A stretch of 64,000 nucleotides of DNA from Sinohyriopsis cumingii (taxonomy: Eukaryota > Mollusca > Bivalvia > Unionida > Unionidae). Made by a program: the position numbers and the translations under genes. This document shows positions 12,501-26,494 of this stretch, one piece after another. Within the stretch, counting starts at the first letter, position 1, and each line of letters begins with the position of its first letter. The notes below the pieces were generated by a model. That model was not told the DNA's origin and did no database searches. It worked only from the letters and a program-made list of their open reading frames with translations. The DNA is taken from positions 67,369,982 to 67,433,981 of the forward strand of contig CM068831.1 of assembly GCA_028554795.2 (NCBI GenBank). The letters are read 5' to 3'.

Positions 12501-13130
12501 GCTTTTTGTGTAATGACGTCTTTGTAGTCTGAAGGCAACAATGTTTATTCTTAATCGCTTTAGGGCATGTTAGAGACATACTTAGTAAAGATCGAGGAAT
12601 GTATAGAAGGACGAGGTCTTTTTTTACATTTAAGTAGTAAGAACTGACATAGACAAGTTTTTCGAACTACTGATATAAAAGGAAATAAACTTCAACAAGA
12701 ACAAAAATAAGTCGATACTATCACGCTTCCAATAGGTTTGAGCCACTTTTCTTACTAACACAAAGAAAGGATAAACACTGACTCACCTTCAATTCAAACA
12801 GATAAAATGGCGGCCACTTTCATTTGCTGTTGGATAAGTATAAGGATAGTACTAGTCCACGTTCCATGCAGTGTATCAATACTTCAAGCAAACGTTAGAA
12901 GCGACACCCTAAAAAATAAAAATGTTGGTCTACATTCTGTATAACTTTCTGAAAAACAAACAATACTACCACCATCGAGGCGAACATATCACTTAAACAC
13001 TATCCATGTATTTCAGTGCAAAATAAAAAAATATCACCATGTCCAATACTTCACAACGTGACTACTTTACTTGCTAGTGTATTAATGAACTCTCTAAAAT
13101 AACCATATCCCTGACATTGTTCCTTCAGCA
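9561..13130. other. Unit A spacer without recognisable gene
   Basis: The spacer is conserved with B (27790-30900) and D (61800 to the window end). Short frames are shared by the copies: a minus-strand frame with LKQAKD-VLDMK near 10400 (also 28502-28720 and 62503-62721), and a plus-strand frame near 11100-11440. None resembles a family I know. The minus-strand frame lies upstream of the inverted FReD relic and could be a leftover of its 5' part, but I cannot show this. A GGT/GT microsatellite sits at 12068-12112. Confidence 0.5.
12068..12112. repeat. GGT/GT compound microsatellite
   Basis: A short run of GGT triplets passes into GT repeats. It is found only in unit A; B and D have unique sequence here. 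Confidence 0.9.
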
Positions 13131-13630
13131 TCTCACTTACTACTAATTAAATGAGAACAATATGCAAGACATCAGGACATGATTATAACAAGTTGACAAT
13201 ACATTACTAATGTAAGCATTATTCAACAGAATAAGTACTGAGAGACACCATAATGACAGAGCTGTAGAAACAGATTCACAAGAACAGAAGAAAGATTTTA
13301 TGAAGCTTAAGACGTGTTTAACCGAGATTCGGTATTTGATCTACTACAATCTACGTCATTCAATCGACTTTACAAAGTCGCATAATATTGAATTTTACAT
13401 ATATATATGTATATTTAAAAATAACAACAAAAGAAAAAAGGTGAAAGACGATGAATGATTACAATACATTATTTAATGGCCTGGACAAACAACATCGTAG
13501 CAAACACTACACTTTGCAAAGTTTTCAGCAGCAAATTAAAAACGAAGAAATATAGCCATAAACCTGATGAAGCTGAACAAATTAATGGCTAGATCTATAG
13601 AAACAACTTTCAGTCTATCCATTCATTTTT

Positions 13631-13739
13631 AGACTGGATTCATGTAGTCAAAATGGAAAAGGATGTCACATTCAAACAATTAACAGACTGGATTCATGTA
13701 GTCAAAATGCAAAAGGATGTCACATTCAAACAATTAACA
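13631..13739. repeat. 54 bp perfect-spaced tandem duplication
   Basis: Two adjacent copies of a 54 bp segment beginning AGACTGGATTCATGTAGTC differ at one base. Unit C has a single copy (from about 45296), so the duplication arose after the A/C split. Confidence 0.9.
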
Positions 13740-14104
13740 GCACAGTAAAAGCCACCAAAGTAAAACATACATATGATTTGGTCATCTACGTTAATTATCG
13801 AATTATCAGTGATATAAGAGAGGGGCACTATCTTTTATGACTTAATCTTTCGATGTAACTTACTTTTGTGACATTTGTAACTGTTTCGACATATCCGACC
13901 ATCAAGCAAGTCTGATTCAGCAAATCGTCACATCAGGTTAACACTTTTGTCAAGGAAATAAGCGGAAATAACTTCAAAGAGACGCCATCTGAAGTCTACT
14001 TTATTGTCTTTTATTAACAACTGCTGTCATTATTCCGGCTTTGTCCCTATTGCCATTGACCAGCAAATGGAACCTATACTCGCATACATCTCCCTTTACA
14101 TACA

Positions 14105-15010
14105 TGTACATAGGAGTACTTCATGTGGGCCGAATACAACACTTGCAATAGGCAGCCATACCTTGGAGACATGCCAACCAGAACAGTCTTCTCGGTACCA
14201 TTCTATATGCAGTTGGAACTATAACATATTTCTTTCTGTTTTCATACCTCATGTGCATCCCAGTGATACATCTTTCCACATCTATGGCCAGCTCAAGTAA
14301 AGTTTGCAGGGCGCATCAGGATAGTCTTTGAAACATTACAGAGCGTTGGATTGCTGACTATTTATATGAGTCTATGCCACAGTCCAAAGCTGGAGCCACT
14401 AGTGTGCTAGAGGTGAATTTGGGTCAAGTCTTGAACATTGAGCCAGTACAGGTAATCTAAGTGCTTGTTTACAAGATAAAAATAAAACTATTCATATGCC
14501 TGAATATTCTGATAGATCCTTCATTTCTGCGACATTGTTTATTTCATGCACTCGCTAGGATTCTTGTTTGTGTGACACAAGAAAATGAGGATATGTTTTC
14601 AAATTTACTGCTGGAAATTGCATGCATTTGCTGTATATGCAAAGTTTTGAAATATATTTAAGAAATGTATTGGTCACACCATATCTAGATAAACAAAGGT
14701 AACATATGTTAATGTTGCTCATCTAATTCGTCTTTGTCAAATCAAAGAAACAAAGAAAAGAATACACATGGAGCAAATGGGACTTGCTAGATTGATTGAC
14801 AATCTTCCGAACTATGTAGTGGATGTGGAAGCTAATATCACATATAAGCATGTCCAAATAGAAATGAAACAGGGAGAACCTGACCGCCACTCACTATTTT
14901 GATGTGTGGCATGTTGCCATGGATGTGTTCATAGCACATTGTTTACTACACCAACTGATAATGGAAGAACCCTATTACTTTTACAGGGAAGAGACAAACA
15001 AAGAGCCATA
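14105..15010 (+). mobile_element. Decayed DDE transposase, unit A distal half
   Basis: Frame fragments in order match a DDE transposase-like family that is abundant in fish and invertebrate genomes: the S-TSFHIYGQLK block, GATSVLEVNLGQVLNIEP, then MEQMGLARLID, HVQIEMKQGEPD and HYFDVWHVAMDV. The last block is the family's characteristic D-x-W-H motif. The pieces lie in different frames with stops between them, so it is not functional. In Repbase terms I would place it near Kolobok/IS4EU, from memory and without a search. No terminal repeats were found. Confidence 0.65.
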
Positions 15011-15249
15011 CATCAAATCAGACAGAAGAATATGTTTTAATATGTTTAATTCCATGTGTAAAAATATAATAATTAGATGATTGCCAGGGAACAAGAATTT
15101 TAGGATCTGAGTAACCGAATTTCAAAAAACGTCAATGGGTGTTTCCAACACTGATTTAAAAAAATTGTATAAGTAGTTAAAATTCGTTTAACTTATCAAT
15201 AACATATATGTGACAGATAAATATTGTTCTATCGGAGGAGAGCGAGAAT

Positions 15250-17281
15250 ACTGGGTTGAATACTGCTGTGTACGTAAATAATGTAGTAGAGTTTGTGATT
15301 GAGATATTGGATTCGGAGCAATTTCTCTTCAACCTTGTTTGATTCTGAGCAATATCTCTATTCTACGTTGATACGATTTACGCATATTCAAAATGTAAAC
15401 ATCTTAGGTATGTATTGTGCCACAAAACCTACACAATATCTGGGGAAAATGCACACTAACATAAAATAATGTTATCACTCTAAGAAACAGAGAAATCAAG
15501 CTAAACCAATTTAGTAAATTTCAACAAATAATTTATTTCTCTATAATACACAGGGAATTTTAAATAGAACTTAATGTTGTGAACTAAAATCCGCACAGTT
15601 CTAACCTTTCTATCATAAGTCCAATGGTATAGAGTGCTTTGATTGAATTCCAGGTTTTTAATGTGCTTAAGTATCAATAGTGTTTAATGAGCTGATATAT
15701 CAGCAGTCTTGATGTATCACACTGATATAATCTAAAATATCTTTGAATGAATTCTCAATAATGCAATATAATGATTTAGCCTAAAATGTCAGTGAGCACT
15801 TAGTAATTCCAATGAATAATATAAATAAATAATTCCTCTCAAATTATATCTCATACAACTAAATATAATCTTATTAGACTCATGTTAAAATAGCAAAGAC
15901 CAATTTGTTTACTTCAGAACCCTATATAAAAGTATAAGACGCAATAAGATGTTCAGGATGATGATAATTTTCAATGGAAATTTCCATCAAATTCGTAAAT
16001 ATATTCATGTCTGCTCGCATAAGCTTAAGCAAATAACGAGAACAAATACAATTTCCAAGGAGAAAATCAGAGTACTGAAATCAAATATAACTAAACATTT
16101 TGTTTACAAATGAATATTATCTAAAAGTACAATCTACAATACTGGACATGTGCTATCTATATAATGTATTGCATACAAATGACAGTAGCAATATACAGTC
16201 ATGGGTAAAAACTAAATACACAGTATAGACATACATAAAATGAACTCATATCTTACTTGCTAATCACAGTGTACGTGTAAACCCTTTATTTCACGTGCTC
16301 TTTGTTTCTCGGGTATTAGTGTATCGATTAAACCAGAACAAGTATGATCACTATGAGTACACCAAGGACCGTCCAGATTGTTAAATATAGTTAGCGACGA
16401 AAAGTTGCTTTTTCAATCGTTCACTCAAGTAGTCAACTGTTTAGTTTTTACCGATGTTTCTCATTTATTCTTTATTTCCTTCATGCCTAACTTATTTCTT
16501 CAGCATAACGATCAAATAACTTGAATATAAAGTTGTTTTTATTTTAAAATGCAAAATCTTTACTCATTGATTTTCCTGTAGTAATTGCTACTGAGGCTAT
16601 ATGCTTCATTCAAGAGGAACAAACTTTGGTACTGCTCCTAGTATCATGTGCTGATTCAAGACCTTCTCTTTTGTTTTACCCTCAAATGAGTAAAACAGAA
16701 TTCTCTTACATAGTTTGTTCATTTGTTTCTTTTAACGCTGTAAATTTAAGGCAATGATCTTTGCCTAAAGTGTTGTATGATTTCCACGGTCCAAATGATA
16801 AAATCAAAGCCAAAATTATTTAATTGTCAATTTTCAAATTGACAAATATTGTGAACGATCTTGCTTTATTTTTTTAATGACGATTCTCCTTCATCTATAG
16901 GGTATAAGATGTATTCAGCACATCATATAGGAGCATAAATAGATCCATAAAATGCAGCTAATTAATTTATATATTTCTTTCTTTAGTGTTAGTCAGCTAC
17001 AAAAATTATCATTGAACGCATGTCTCAGTTGAAATACATTATCTCGTCTACAAATTGGAAATGTACATTTAATTAAATCAGTTAATGTAATTTAGCTGGG
17101 ATACTAGTGGCAAAGGATACAATGCAAAAATCGTAGAGCTATTTCAAAATCGTGTTATTTTCATTTTGCATAACATTCTTGTTTGAGTTTGACAACTAAT
17201 TTTTCAAATGCACCAGTTTTTACTTACAATGTAGTAACACTTTTTCCGTGTTGTATTCTATTTTGAATATCTTTTTTTCCT
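15250..17281. other. Unit A distal spacer, no gene seen
   Basis: This AT-rich sequence aligns well with unit C 46850-48812 and partly with B 35090-36290. No protein-like frame, RNA gene or element was recognised. The site TAA at 17197-17199 is the empty target of the transposon carried by unit C. Confidence 0.5.
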
Positions 17282-19769
17282 TTCTGTCGCCTTTAATTGC
17301 ATTAAAGCTAGCACGTAATGCATACGTCTGTTAACCACTTGTGTCCTAAGTGAAACTTTATCTACTATAAACCTTCCTTACAAATCAGAATATTTGGTAT
17401 CATTATAGTGCTACATCTGTCTACCTTTCTATAATACCACCCACTATAGTGTATCATTCTACTGTTGTTTATTTCGTCAATACTATCATGCACCACGCTG
17501 ATATCAAGACACAACATCCCGATCACGGCTTAGACTGCATAGTTTATGTTTTGTACTATTCTTTGAATCTAACATCTTATATCGTTTGGATTTCATCAAT
17601 CCACTCTAAAACGAATGCACAGTTTGCATGTCAATTTCATAGATCGTAGCATGAATTCATTCACTTCTATGTCTTTAACTGTTCTATTTTTTCAAAGTTT
17701 CTTTTTTCTGCTGCCTGGGAATTGTGCTGTTGTTGGTGTTTGCTAAGGTGTTGTTTGTTCCAGACCAGTAATGTATATGCTGATATCATTCATCTTTTTC
17801 CATAACTTGATCCTTTTGTTCAAGTTGAGATTAAAAGGGTCAGAATTTTCCGATATTTTGGATTTCTTTTTTTAAAATTATTTCTTCGACAAAAACATAT
17901 ATCTCTGTTAATCTTCGATTCCAAGGGATTTTATATCATCGAAGGTAAAGTGAATCTTCTGATGATTGTCTTGTCTATCCATTGACTTGAAAAGTAGTTC
18001 TGAATTTCTATCTAGACACATCAACAGCTTCTAAAATTGTTCTGCTCTAGTGGATCTCTTTCTACAGCCATGGAATTGTGCCGGCTTCTCTTGTCATTCT
18101 TTTAAATAATCATTATTATTTATGTATTGTCCACTTGTTTCCTTCATCTCTTGATGTTTTTTAAATCGTTCACTCTAAACTAGTAGTAAGTAAAGTAATC
18201 AAGTAGTAAATTCATGGTCATGGTTTTGTGGGGGGGGGGGCGGTGCTTCTTATTGCAGTTGAAAGTGAGGTAATCATGTAGTGAGGTAAAGAACGATCTG
18301 ATTTGTTTCTTTATTTTACCTTAAGAAATACGGAACGTGGTTCTTTTGTAAGGTATATTAAATTGTGGTGGCTTTGCTTTGTTTATGATACAGTAGTGAG
18401 GAAGGTAGTCAACTATTATTTACGGTGGTGTGCTGCATAGAATGTGGATGGACTGGGGTATTTTTTTACAACAATAAAGTGACTCATTTGGGTAATGTAT
18501 AGTAGAATTAAACAAATAAAAATAAACTACCAGGACTATGTTTTCATGGTATCATTTATGATTCAAATAATTAAGTTCCTCCATGTTTATTTCTAGCACG
18601 GTGACCATCGTAGTTCCTTTGGATTTAAAACATTTATACCACTCAAACAATTGCTTCGAAATAAGTGTTAAAATTTAGATAGCAGATATAAAATAATCAT
18701 TTGCACACTCGTTTCCTCGAGAATCAACTGTAACTAAATTCTATGTAAATTCATATGCTACACGTATGCCTGCAGTGACGAAAATATTTCTGTCACCAAC
18801 ATCATTGTCACTTTGACCTACGTTTGATTATATAACATCTTTCAACATGTAACTTATTTGATTACCTTGCATTAAATTTTCGTGACAACTGGACCTGTAA
18901 TTAGAACTCTCCATGAAATAGATGTTGACCAACGTTATATTCCCGATAACGACACACGCACACGACAGGAGTGGCCTTAGTGTTTACTATTATTTCGACA
19001 CTCACCCCAACAAGAAAAATTACGTCCCATACTCTTGTGATATTCCTTACTGAGCGAGGAATTGAAATCCAACGAGGTTCCCAAATGTTCACAATTTTTG
19101 CATATGCAGTTGATAAAATCTGAATAACAGAGCGAAACATACTTTTTTATTTGGCATGTGCAAAAGAGCACATAGCCAATATAATATATGATTCATACAC
19201 AATGCACTGTTGCATACATGCCTGCATATATGAACAAATAATGGCTATACAAATGTGCGCATAAATCCTCGGAGATGGACAGACAGAAATAGAACTCTAC
19301 AGCGAGAGACGATAGTCTAAGTTGGAATGCATTATCAGCACATTTACCTGGGTGTTTTAGAGTTCTTAAATCTTCCTTTTGGGTAATTGAAGTAATTGGT
19401 ACATACCTGGTTTCTGCCAGTAATAAGGATCAAAATAAATTAAAATGAAACATGTATTTTAGTCCCTGGTTACAAAACAATAAAAGGCAAGATATATGGA
19501 CTGAATTAGGATAATGCCAGATCTCCAAGACCGTGAAGTCAATAAAATAGTTATCACACTGAAAACCGAGTTTTTACAATTCTTTCTTTCAAAACCTGTA
19601 AGCATTAATTGTTAAATTTTTTAACAATTTAATTATTTGTATTTAGCAATCTGAACCATTCGTAAAGATACGCACATATATATTTAAATAAAGAGTATGG
19701 GGGCCAAACTATCCATCTTCAAGCATATTCTTGGCAAGATGTAGAACATTTAGTATCTACATGCGCTTT

Positions 19770-20047
19770 TCACTCGTCCTATACTATCTGCTTTCAAAAC
19801 CACCCAACCATAAGACAATATTGGAGATTCAAATTAATCAAATAAATGAACCATTATATTCACCAGACATTCTAGAATGTTAGTATTATTCAGAAGCAAC
19901 GTTTTCTATGCACCCGTCATATACTATCTGTTTTCAAAACCCCCAAATATCACAGCCATAAGACGATATTGGAGACTCGAATTTTCAAATAAATGAACAA
20001 TTGTATTTACCAGACATTCTAGAATGTTAACATTATTCAGAAGTAAT
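19770..20047. repeat. About 140 bp tandem duplication, unit B only
   Basis: Two imperfect copies share the blocks CATATACTATCTG, CCATAAGAC-ATATTGGAGA and ACATTCTAGAATGTTA. A and D have a single copy at the equivalent place (about 2400-2550 and 53880-54020). Confidence 0.75.
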
Positions 20048-20474
20048 GTGGGGCACATCTCTGATCTTGCAAAGTCTGACTGTATGCTCTGAAGTCGGAG
20101 AGGCATTGATCATTATTCAAAATGTAATAACAAAACCAGTAGCTTCATGTTTGTAATTATTTCCTCTGATAGTACTGTTGACGTGTCACATATACAAAAA
20201 CTACTTACTTCGCATCGATCAAATCAGTTGCTACAACTCTGTAAACTAAACCAACTTTAAAATCATGTAATGATCTCATTTCCTTTACAATTTGTACAGT
20301 AACTTTGTATTGGGAACTTTTATTCATCTCTAATCACCTACCGTTGCTCAATTGGCAAACAACCACATAGATACTGTTCGTGTCAGCAATGTATTCCATA
20401 TCAGAGTGAGCCATATATCAAATTATATTATTCTTGCTGTACAAGGATTAGCTAATTTTAGGTAACCAATGAAA

Positions 20475-21515
20475 TATGTAGAAAGTCTTTTATGCAGTCA
20501 CCTATGGGGTCCTATGACAAATTTCGGTTGCTCAGATAAATTGATAGTTCGCTAATTCCATCAAAGCATGCGCGCTTGTGTCATAGACGAGGAATAGTCA
20601 TCTGAATCATTCCATGTCACCAATGGAGTCAAGCAAGGTTGTGTGTTGGCCCCAATCCCCTTGAGTATGACGTTCTCTGCGGTGCTTACTTATGCTTCCT
20701 GTGACCATGACAGTGGGATTGTATTCGATACCACACTGATGGCAAGATCTTGAATCTATGGAGAGTGCAAGCGAAGACTAAGACATAAAATTACTGTTCG
20801 TGGTCAACTATTTGCCGACGACTGTTACCTGAATGCCTGATCTGAGTCTATGGATCGTTTGTTGTCAGCTTGTAATTATTGCAATTATTATATTGCTTGG
20901 TTTGTGCTGTGAATGATGCAGATCTAAACTGATAAGGGAAGGTGGTGGTTTTATGTTACGGTCCTAATCAATGATAAAACCAACACCAGAATTGCTAAAG
21001 AAAGTGTGGGCTTTTGCAGGCTACGAGCAAACGTGTGGGAGCGAATTCTACAAAGAAGATGAAGGTCTACAAAGCCTCTGTTTTGCCAATCCTGTTATAT
21101 CTTTGCTAAATCGCTATGTTAAGAAGCTTAATCATTTTCACAGTAGGATGTCAGAAGAGCAACTACTTAAGAAGCATTTCTACGTTGAGCTGAAGGAGGG
21201 GAAGTGATCTCAGGGTGGTCAAAAGAAACGTTTCATAGATGCCGTCAAGACATCTTTGAAGCACTTCATCTCTGACCACGAGCCTTGGGATGATCTCGCA
21301 CATGATCCCTCTCCTGGCGCAGTTTCATCCTTATTGGTGCTAAGGACGTTGAACAAATGACAATCGAAGAGGCATGACAGAAGCGCGAGCAAGTTAAATC
21401 TCAGAACTGCAGCACGTCCTGCATTGATCAATCTATCCCAACCTGCACATGCTTCCAAGTGTGACACAGCCTGTAAATAGCAACATTGACCTGATCTCAA
21501 GTATTCACAGACTTC
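20475..21515 (+). mobile_element. LINE reverse-transcriptase remnant, unit B
   Basis: This is the C-terminal half of a non-LTR retrotransposon ORF2. It has TNGVKQGCVLAP, a run up to LFADDC (the FADD catalytic motif), then VKKLNHFH, VELKEGK, KKRFIDAVKTSLKHF and a terminal DLIS block after a decayed zinc-knuckle. A 78-codon open piece remains at 20971-21207, but the whole carries several stops and frame changes. It is inherited with the unit rather than newly inserted. It is more complete than the unit A copy. Confidence 0.85.
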
Positions 21516-24313
21516 TAACCAGTTACTGATATCTTAGTCATCTTCGAACTCAGAGGATGCACAACAAGTTCACTTATAAAAGGGGAAATGTATAACTTAC
21601 CACTGCGCATGAAAACTGCAAAAAGCATAAGTGACTTGTTATTGCTACCTTATAAGTAATAATTGGCCTCCCAACCATTTGTAAAAGCAACCTGAATTCA
21701 AAGCAATAAGGTTAATTGTTTCTTTCTCTATATTCAGCACAACGTACTCTTGGGATAATACAGGAATTTTCTATTCAGTAATACACTTTGATACAAATTA
21801 ATTTGGATCTAGGTTTATCTTGGCATAAAGGTGTTTGAAGGCTAGTTATTTCATACAATCGTTACTTAATACATGTTGTTCAAATTGTGGACAGTATCAA
21901 ATCAACACTATATCGTGCATTTGAAAAAATGTGTTCATTGTTTTTTTGCAGCTTCTTCTTGGAATCTTTTCTTTTTTGTTCCTCCTTAAATTTCAGAATA
22001 AGCCATAGATTTTTCTGTCAACAGTTCTGCAATAAAAAGAAAGGCTATTAAGGGAACATATGCAATCAATAGGCTCTCAGTAAGACATGAGGTGAACACT
22101 TAAGATATTCTAAAAAATTTCATTAAACGGACAAAATAACATGATATTATTGTGACATTCTAGAATGCGTGTTAATTTAGATCAAACATTCTGAAATGGT
22201 GTAGTGTTGAGGAATATGGAAAAGTAGTCTTATACGGAAGACAAGTCCATATCATATTTGGTTATAAATACATGGGACTAAACTTCACTCGCACAATTAT
22301 TTGGAAAAAAAGTAAAGGAAGAATACCCATTACACGCAAAGTGTCCAAAAACATGAATAATTGTGTACAATACATTCGCCATATTTGAACTGATATTAAT
22401 ATGATCGCTTTCGCATTAATAGATGCCGCTGATATTTGGCTACAATATTCATAAGCAATTGAAAACGTAAATGGTAAGAGTTTTGCTAGATATGGAATCT
22501 TCCAAGAAAACACGCATACTCCCTGCTGCCACAAGGAGAATACTGACCATGTAAGTCTGTATTTTACCTATTACTGGAAATTAATACTGGATTATGCTGG
22601 ATGGTAATTGATATCCATGGCAATGATATGAAAACTAAAAGTAACTTGATGAACCAGGTAAGTCAAAATGTGTTACAAATTTTAATAGCAAACACTTCCC
22701 ATATGGTTTGGGTTATAATTGGTACGTATAGGCTGTAGGTGATGACAAAGTTGTCCTATTTTACCTATTACTGTAAATGTAGTATTTACCAACTGAAAAT
22801 ATCATAAAGACAATTTAATTCAGAAATGATATTCAACCGTAATCAAATCACATAAAGCATCCCACTACAGTTGCATTACACGTAGCCATTGAGTAACCAA
22901 CGCATCTATTAATGGCTTTAGAGTGGAGTATATATCGAGCATTGTGTGCGTGTGAGTGTGAGACATTGAGACATAAGGCAGATATCATGTTTCACAATGC
23001 CCATTTTATTCAGATCGTGAAAACAGATTCTCCACAGGGATTTTCTCAAACGAATTCAGGCGTAATATCTCAGCTTGCACCATATGTCATTTCAGCATCC
23101 CAGAGAAGAGCTTCAATGGAAATATCATTCACTAATTAGTACTTTTCACACCATATTTCTTTCACCCGTATGTGATATATATTTGATATTTTTCCAATGT
23201 CGTCTTGAAAAGTATTTCTACTATGGATTCTTCACTTTTTCGCTTTTTTCATTTCACTGTTACAATTGTTATTGTTGAATCATTGTGATGCAAGTGTAGG
23301 TTTATGCTCCACATTTCCAAAAATCCAATGTCATGGACATTGCAATAGATAACATCTGCAGCAGTAGGTATATAATCGAAATATTAGCAGCCGTTGTCAT
23401 TGATAACTTATGTTCACTTCTAGTCAATGGATAGCAAAATGACCATTATTTTTCTTTGGTTTTAAATGATTGCAATACCTCAATCACAATGCATGTCAAA
23501 AATGATGTATAATAGATAAAACTATAACAGTGTTCACCAGGAGCAGAAGGAGCTTTTCACTATTCACGTTTCGTTTTGATTATATCATTAGCCCAAAGTT
23601 GACGATATTACGTGTCCAAATAAGGCAGAAAAGAATGAGGCGAAAAGTTGTATTTCAAAACCTAGTTAATACTTTTTTCCCCTTCATTTATCTTATAACA
23701 CTAAATGTTGCCGCTTGTGAAATTCACAGTCGCTCTCCAAGTTCCATATTTCACTCCAAATCTAATGTATTTAAATACGAGGGATTTAGTACGGAACGTA
23801 ATATTATATAGCAAACAAAATGTCATCCAAAGTAGTTTAGGAAGGCCGAGAGAAAGTACATATAGCACTGTAGGTTTCGTTTCTATGAAAACATGAAATT
23901 ATTAGTTCTGGTGTATACTGAACTAGTTTTTAGCTGCAGTTTTTAGTTATGTTATTTCTGTATGCCAGAACTTAATTTTCTATTTGAGTATCACTATATT
24001 CGTAGTGAGGTTAATTTGTACAACTCACTGTGTTAGTTGGGCTGCAATTTGCCTCATTGGAGAAAAGATACTTTCTCCTCTAGAAAAATAGTTATATTTT
24101 ATGCTGACAAAGTCTATTCGGATGAATTTATAGTCGACTGTTTACATCCGTCTCAGCATTCTTACCCAATGAAATCAATGCGTCGAACTGGATAATTATT
24201 ATTCAAGCAACACCCCCTTTTTCTCTATTCCCACTTAAGTTTCTTATACATATGGACAGCCCTCTTCAACATTTCCACATCCAGCTATACGCTAGAACAA
24301 TCCTTAACTGAGA

Positions 24314-25102
24314 ATGTTTTGTTCAGTGTTCTTTACCATGACAATGGTTCGCTTATTCTTCGCTTTCCCGACGTTCTCTAAATTGCTTACAAGCGGACAT
24401 CCTCATATTAACTGTGGAAACGTCACTTCATCTACATGCCAAAATGTCTGTTTTGGAAAACCAATTGACTGCCAGGACATTTACCAAATGGGTTTTACAA
24501 AGACTGGAGGCTACATTATTTATCCCAAAGGACATACTAATGGTATCTACGTTCGATGTGACATGCGTACAGCCGGTGGAAGATGGACTGTCATTCAGAG
24601 AAGAATCAGCGGAGATGTTGATTTCTTTCGTGAGTGGATTGATTATAAAGAGGGTTTTGGTGATCCAAATGGAAACATGTGGCTCGGAAATGACAATATA
24701 CATGACCTCACGGCTCAGGCCGATTACCAGCTGCATATAAACTTGGCTGTTTCAAATACAAGTACCAGGTTTGCCATGTATGATACTTTCTCGGTTGGAG
24801 ACGAAAGTAGTGGATATCGTCTCATCGTAAAAGGCTACAGTGGAACAGCAGGCGACTCTTTCTCTTATCATTCTGATATGAAATTTAGCACCAAAGATTG
24901 GGACAACGACAAAACCAATTCAACAGATTGTGCCAGTTCTTGCAAATCCGGTTGGTGGTACAATGCTTGCCGATATTCAAACTTAAATGGAATCTACGGA
25001 TCCACCAATCGTGAAGAAGGAATATATTGGTCTCCATATGCCTCAGATCAAACATCCATGATATATGCAGACATGAAAATAAGGAGAAAAATTTCACAGT
25101 AA
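24314..25102 (+). CDS. Secreted fibrinogen-related (FReD) lectin, copy B
   Basis: This single-exon gene has 262 codons, the same length and layout as copy A: signal peptide, eight Cys in the secreted part including Cys46, and a full FReD domain with the calcium-site region FSTKDWDND and GWWYNAC. Codons 59-143 are identical in DNA to copy A. Codons 144-262 differ from A at 19 codons, every one changing the amino acid by my hand count. Several differences are charge changes: H220R, H233R, A234E and Y245D. The TATA box is weakened to TATACATA. L19P falls inside the signal peptide core and might reduce secretion. The frame is intact, so the gene may encode a lectin with a different binding preference from copy A. 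Confidence 0.92.
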   Translation: MFCSVFFTMTMVRLFFAFPTFSKLLTSGHPHINCGNVTSSTCQNVCFGKPIDCQDIYQMGFTKTGGYIIYPKGHTNGIYVRCDMRTAGGRWTVIQRRISGDVDFFREWIDYKEGFGDPNGNMWLGNDNIHDLTAQADYQLHINLAVSNTSTRFAMYDTFSVGDESSGYRLIVKGYSGTAGDSFSYHSDMKFSTKDWDNDKTNSTDCASSCKSGWWYNACRYSNLNGIYGSTNREEGIYWSPYASDQTSMIYADMKIRRKISQ

Positions 25103-25133
25103 GAGTGATGCAAAAGTATTAAGATATCGCGGG

Positions 25134-25139
25134 AATAAA
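25134..25139 (+). terminator. Polyadenylation signal of FReD gene B
   Basis: AATAAA lies 32 bp after the stop, at the same place as in copies A and D. Confidence 0.5.
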
Positions 25140-25651
25140 AAATATTTGTACAAATAGGGTAAAGCAGCTTGAAGTATGTCCATATAGATTGATGTTATTT
25201 GAAACTTTCGCAGCACTTCGCTTTAGTCATATGAATATTCCTTCTTCATAAAGGGACGCAGGTATAATTAATTTGTGGAACCATTTAACTTTGCTGTCCC
25301 TATTGCATTTGAAACGGATGCAGTTGTAATTCCTTTGTTTGTCTGAATGGAGATAGATTAAAATTAATAAGTATATTTTATTGAAAGTATGATTCTACAT
25401 TTTCATTTTGTTTGTTTTGTTTTCTTATTATTATTCGCAATTTGTACTTTGAAAATTTTGATGTTAATTGCAAAAAATATAATATGCGCTACATATACGA
25501 TTGCAAATAACATCCTAGTTCCCTCCACTCCCATACCCACCTGACGGATTGATCAAATGTTATTGAAATGTTTTGCATATTTATATATCTATGTCCATTG
25601 GCAACGAAATTCCCTGTCCTATTAATGTATTTACACAATCATGAAAACTTG

Positions 25652-25652
<1 letters not shown>

Positions 25653-25727
<75 letters not shown>
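25653..25727. repeat. TA microsatellite, unit B
   Basis: About 37 TA units stand at the position orthologous to the unit A run. Confidence 0.97.
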
Positions 25728-25731
<4 letters not shown>

Positions 25732-26494
25732 TTCAACAAGCACCTTGCTTAACATCTGAGTTAACGATATTGTTAGGTATTGTAAAAAGTGGCAATATAT
25801 TACATTTTAAGGAATGATAAAATATAATATTTATCGACATGTAGTGCTGCATAAGTGTGGTTTTCAAACATAGTTTCGTACAAACAAAAAACATGAGCAG
25901 CTTACGTTCTTTTTTTGGGGAATGGTTGCTGTTTTTAGACTCCTGAGAGTTTTTAAAGGACAATTAAGAGGACTTAGGAGACAATTCTTTCCCCTGCCAG
26001 TCAAACCTTTGGGTTGATGTCCTTGATTCATTCAGAGTCCGTGACCTTAAATTGTGACGTCACAGAAAGTTACTATATTTGGTAAATTCAGACCCAAATG
26101 ACTCTTTGGCATACTCGAGTGCATTGCTAACTAGGAAAACCCACTAAGAATACACAAGATAGAAAAAATTCCATTTTCATCATTTTTCCGAAAATAAATC
26201 CACTGCTTTAAAATTATGAAAGAAGACAACAAAAATAAAAAGGTACACAAAACCTGAAAAGTATAAAATCCAGAAATAATGTTAAGTACCGGAACATTTA
26301 CAACGATACTAAAATGCAGTACAGTATACAACATTGATCGTCTTTCTCAGTTAATCAAGAAGTTCAAAGTTATAAGTTTCACACAAGAAAAAATATGTTA
26401 ATATACCTTGCGCAGATTCCGTATTTAAATCTCTGAAATTCCTGAAGTTTCAGGAACTTTGATATCACTGGGCTGGCTCTTGCAAACTTTCACA

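Noticed and set aside
20971-21207. 78-residue frame as a host gene
   Set aside because: It contains VKKLNHFH and VELKEGK, blocks of the LINE ORF2 C-terminus, and is broken in the other units.
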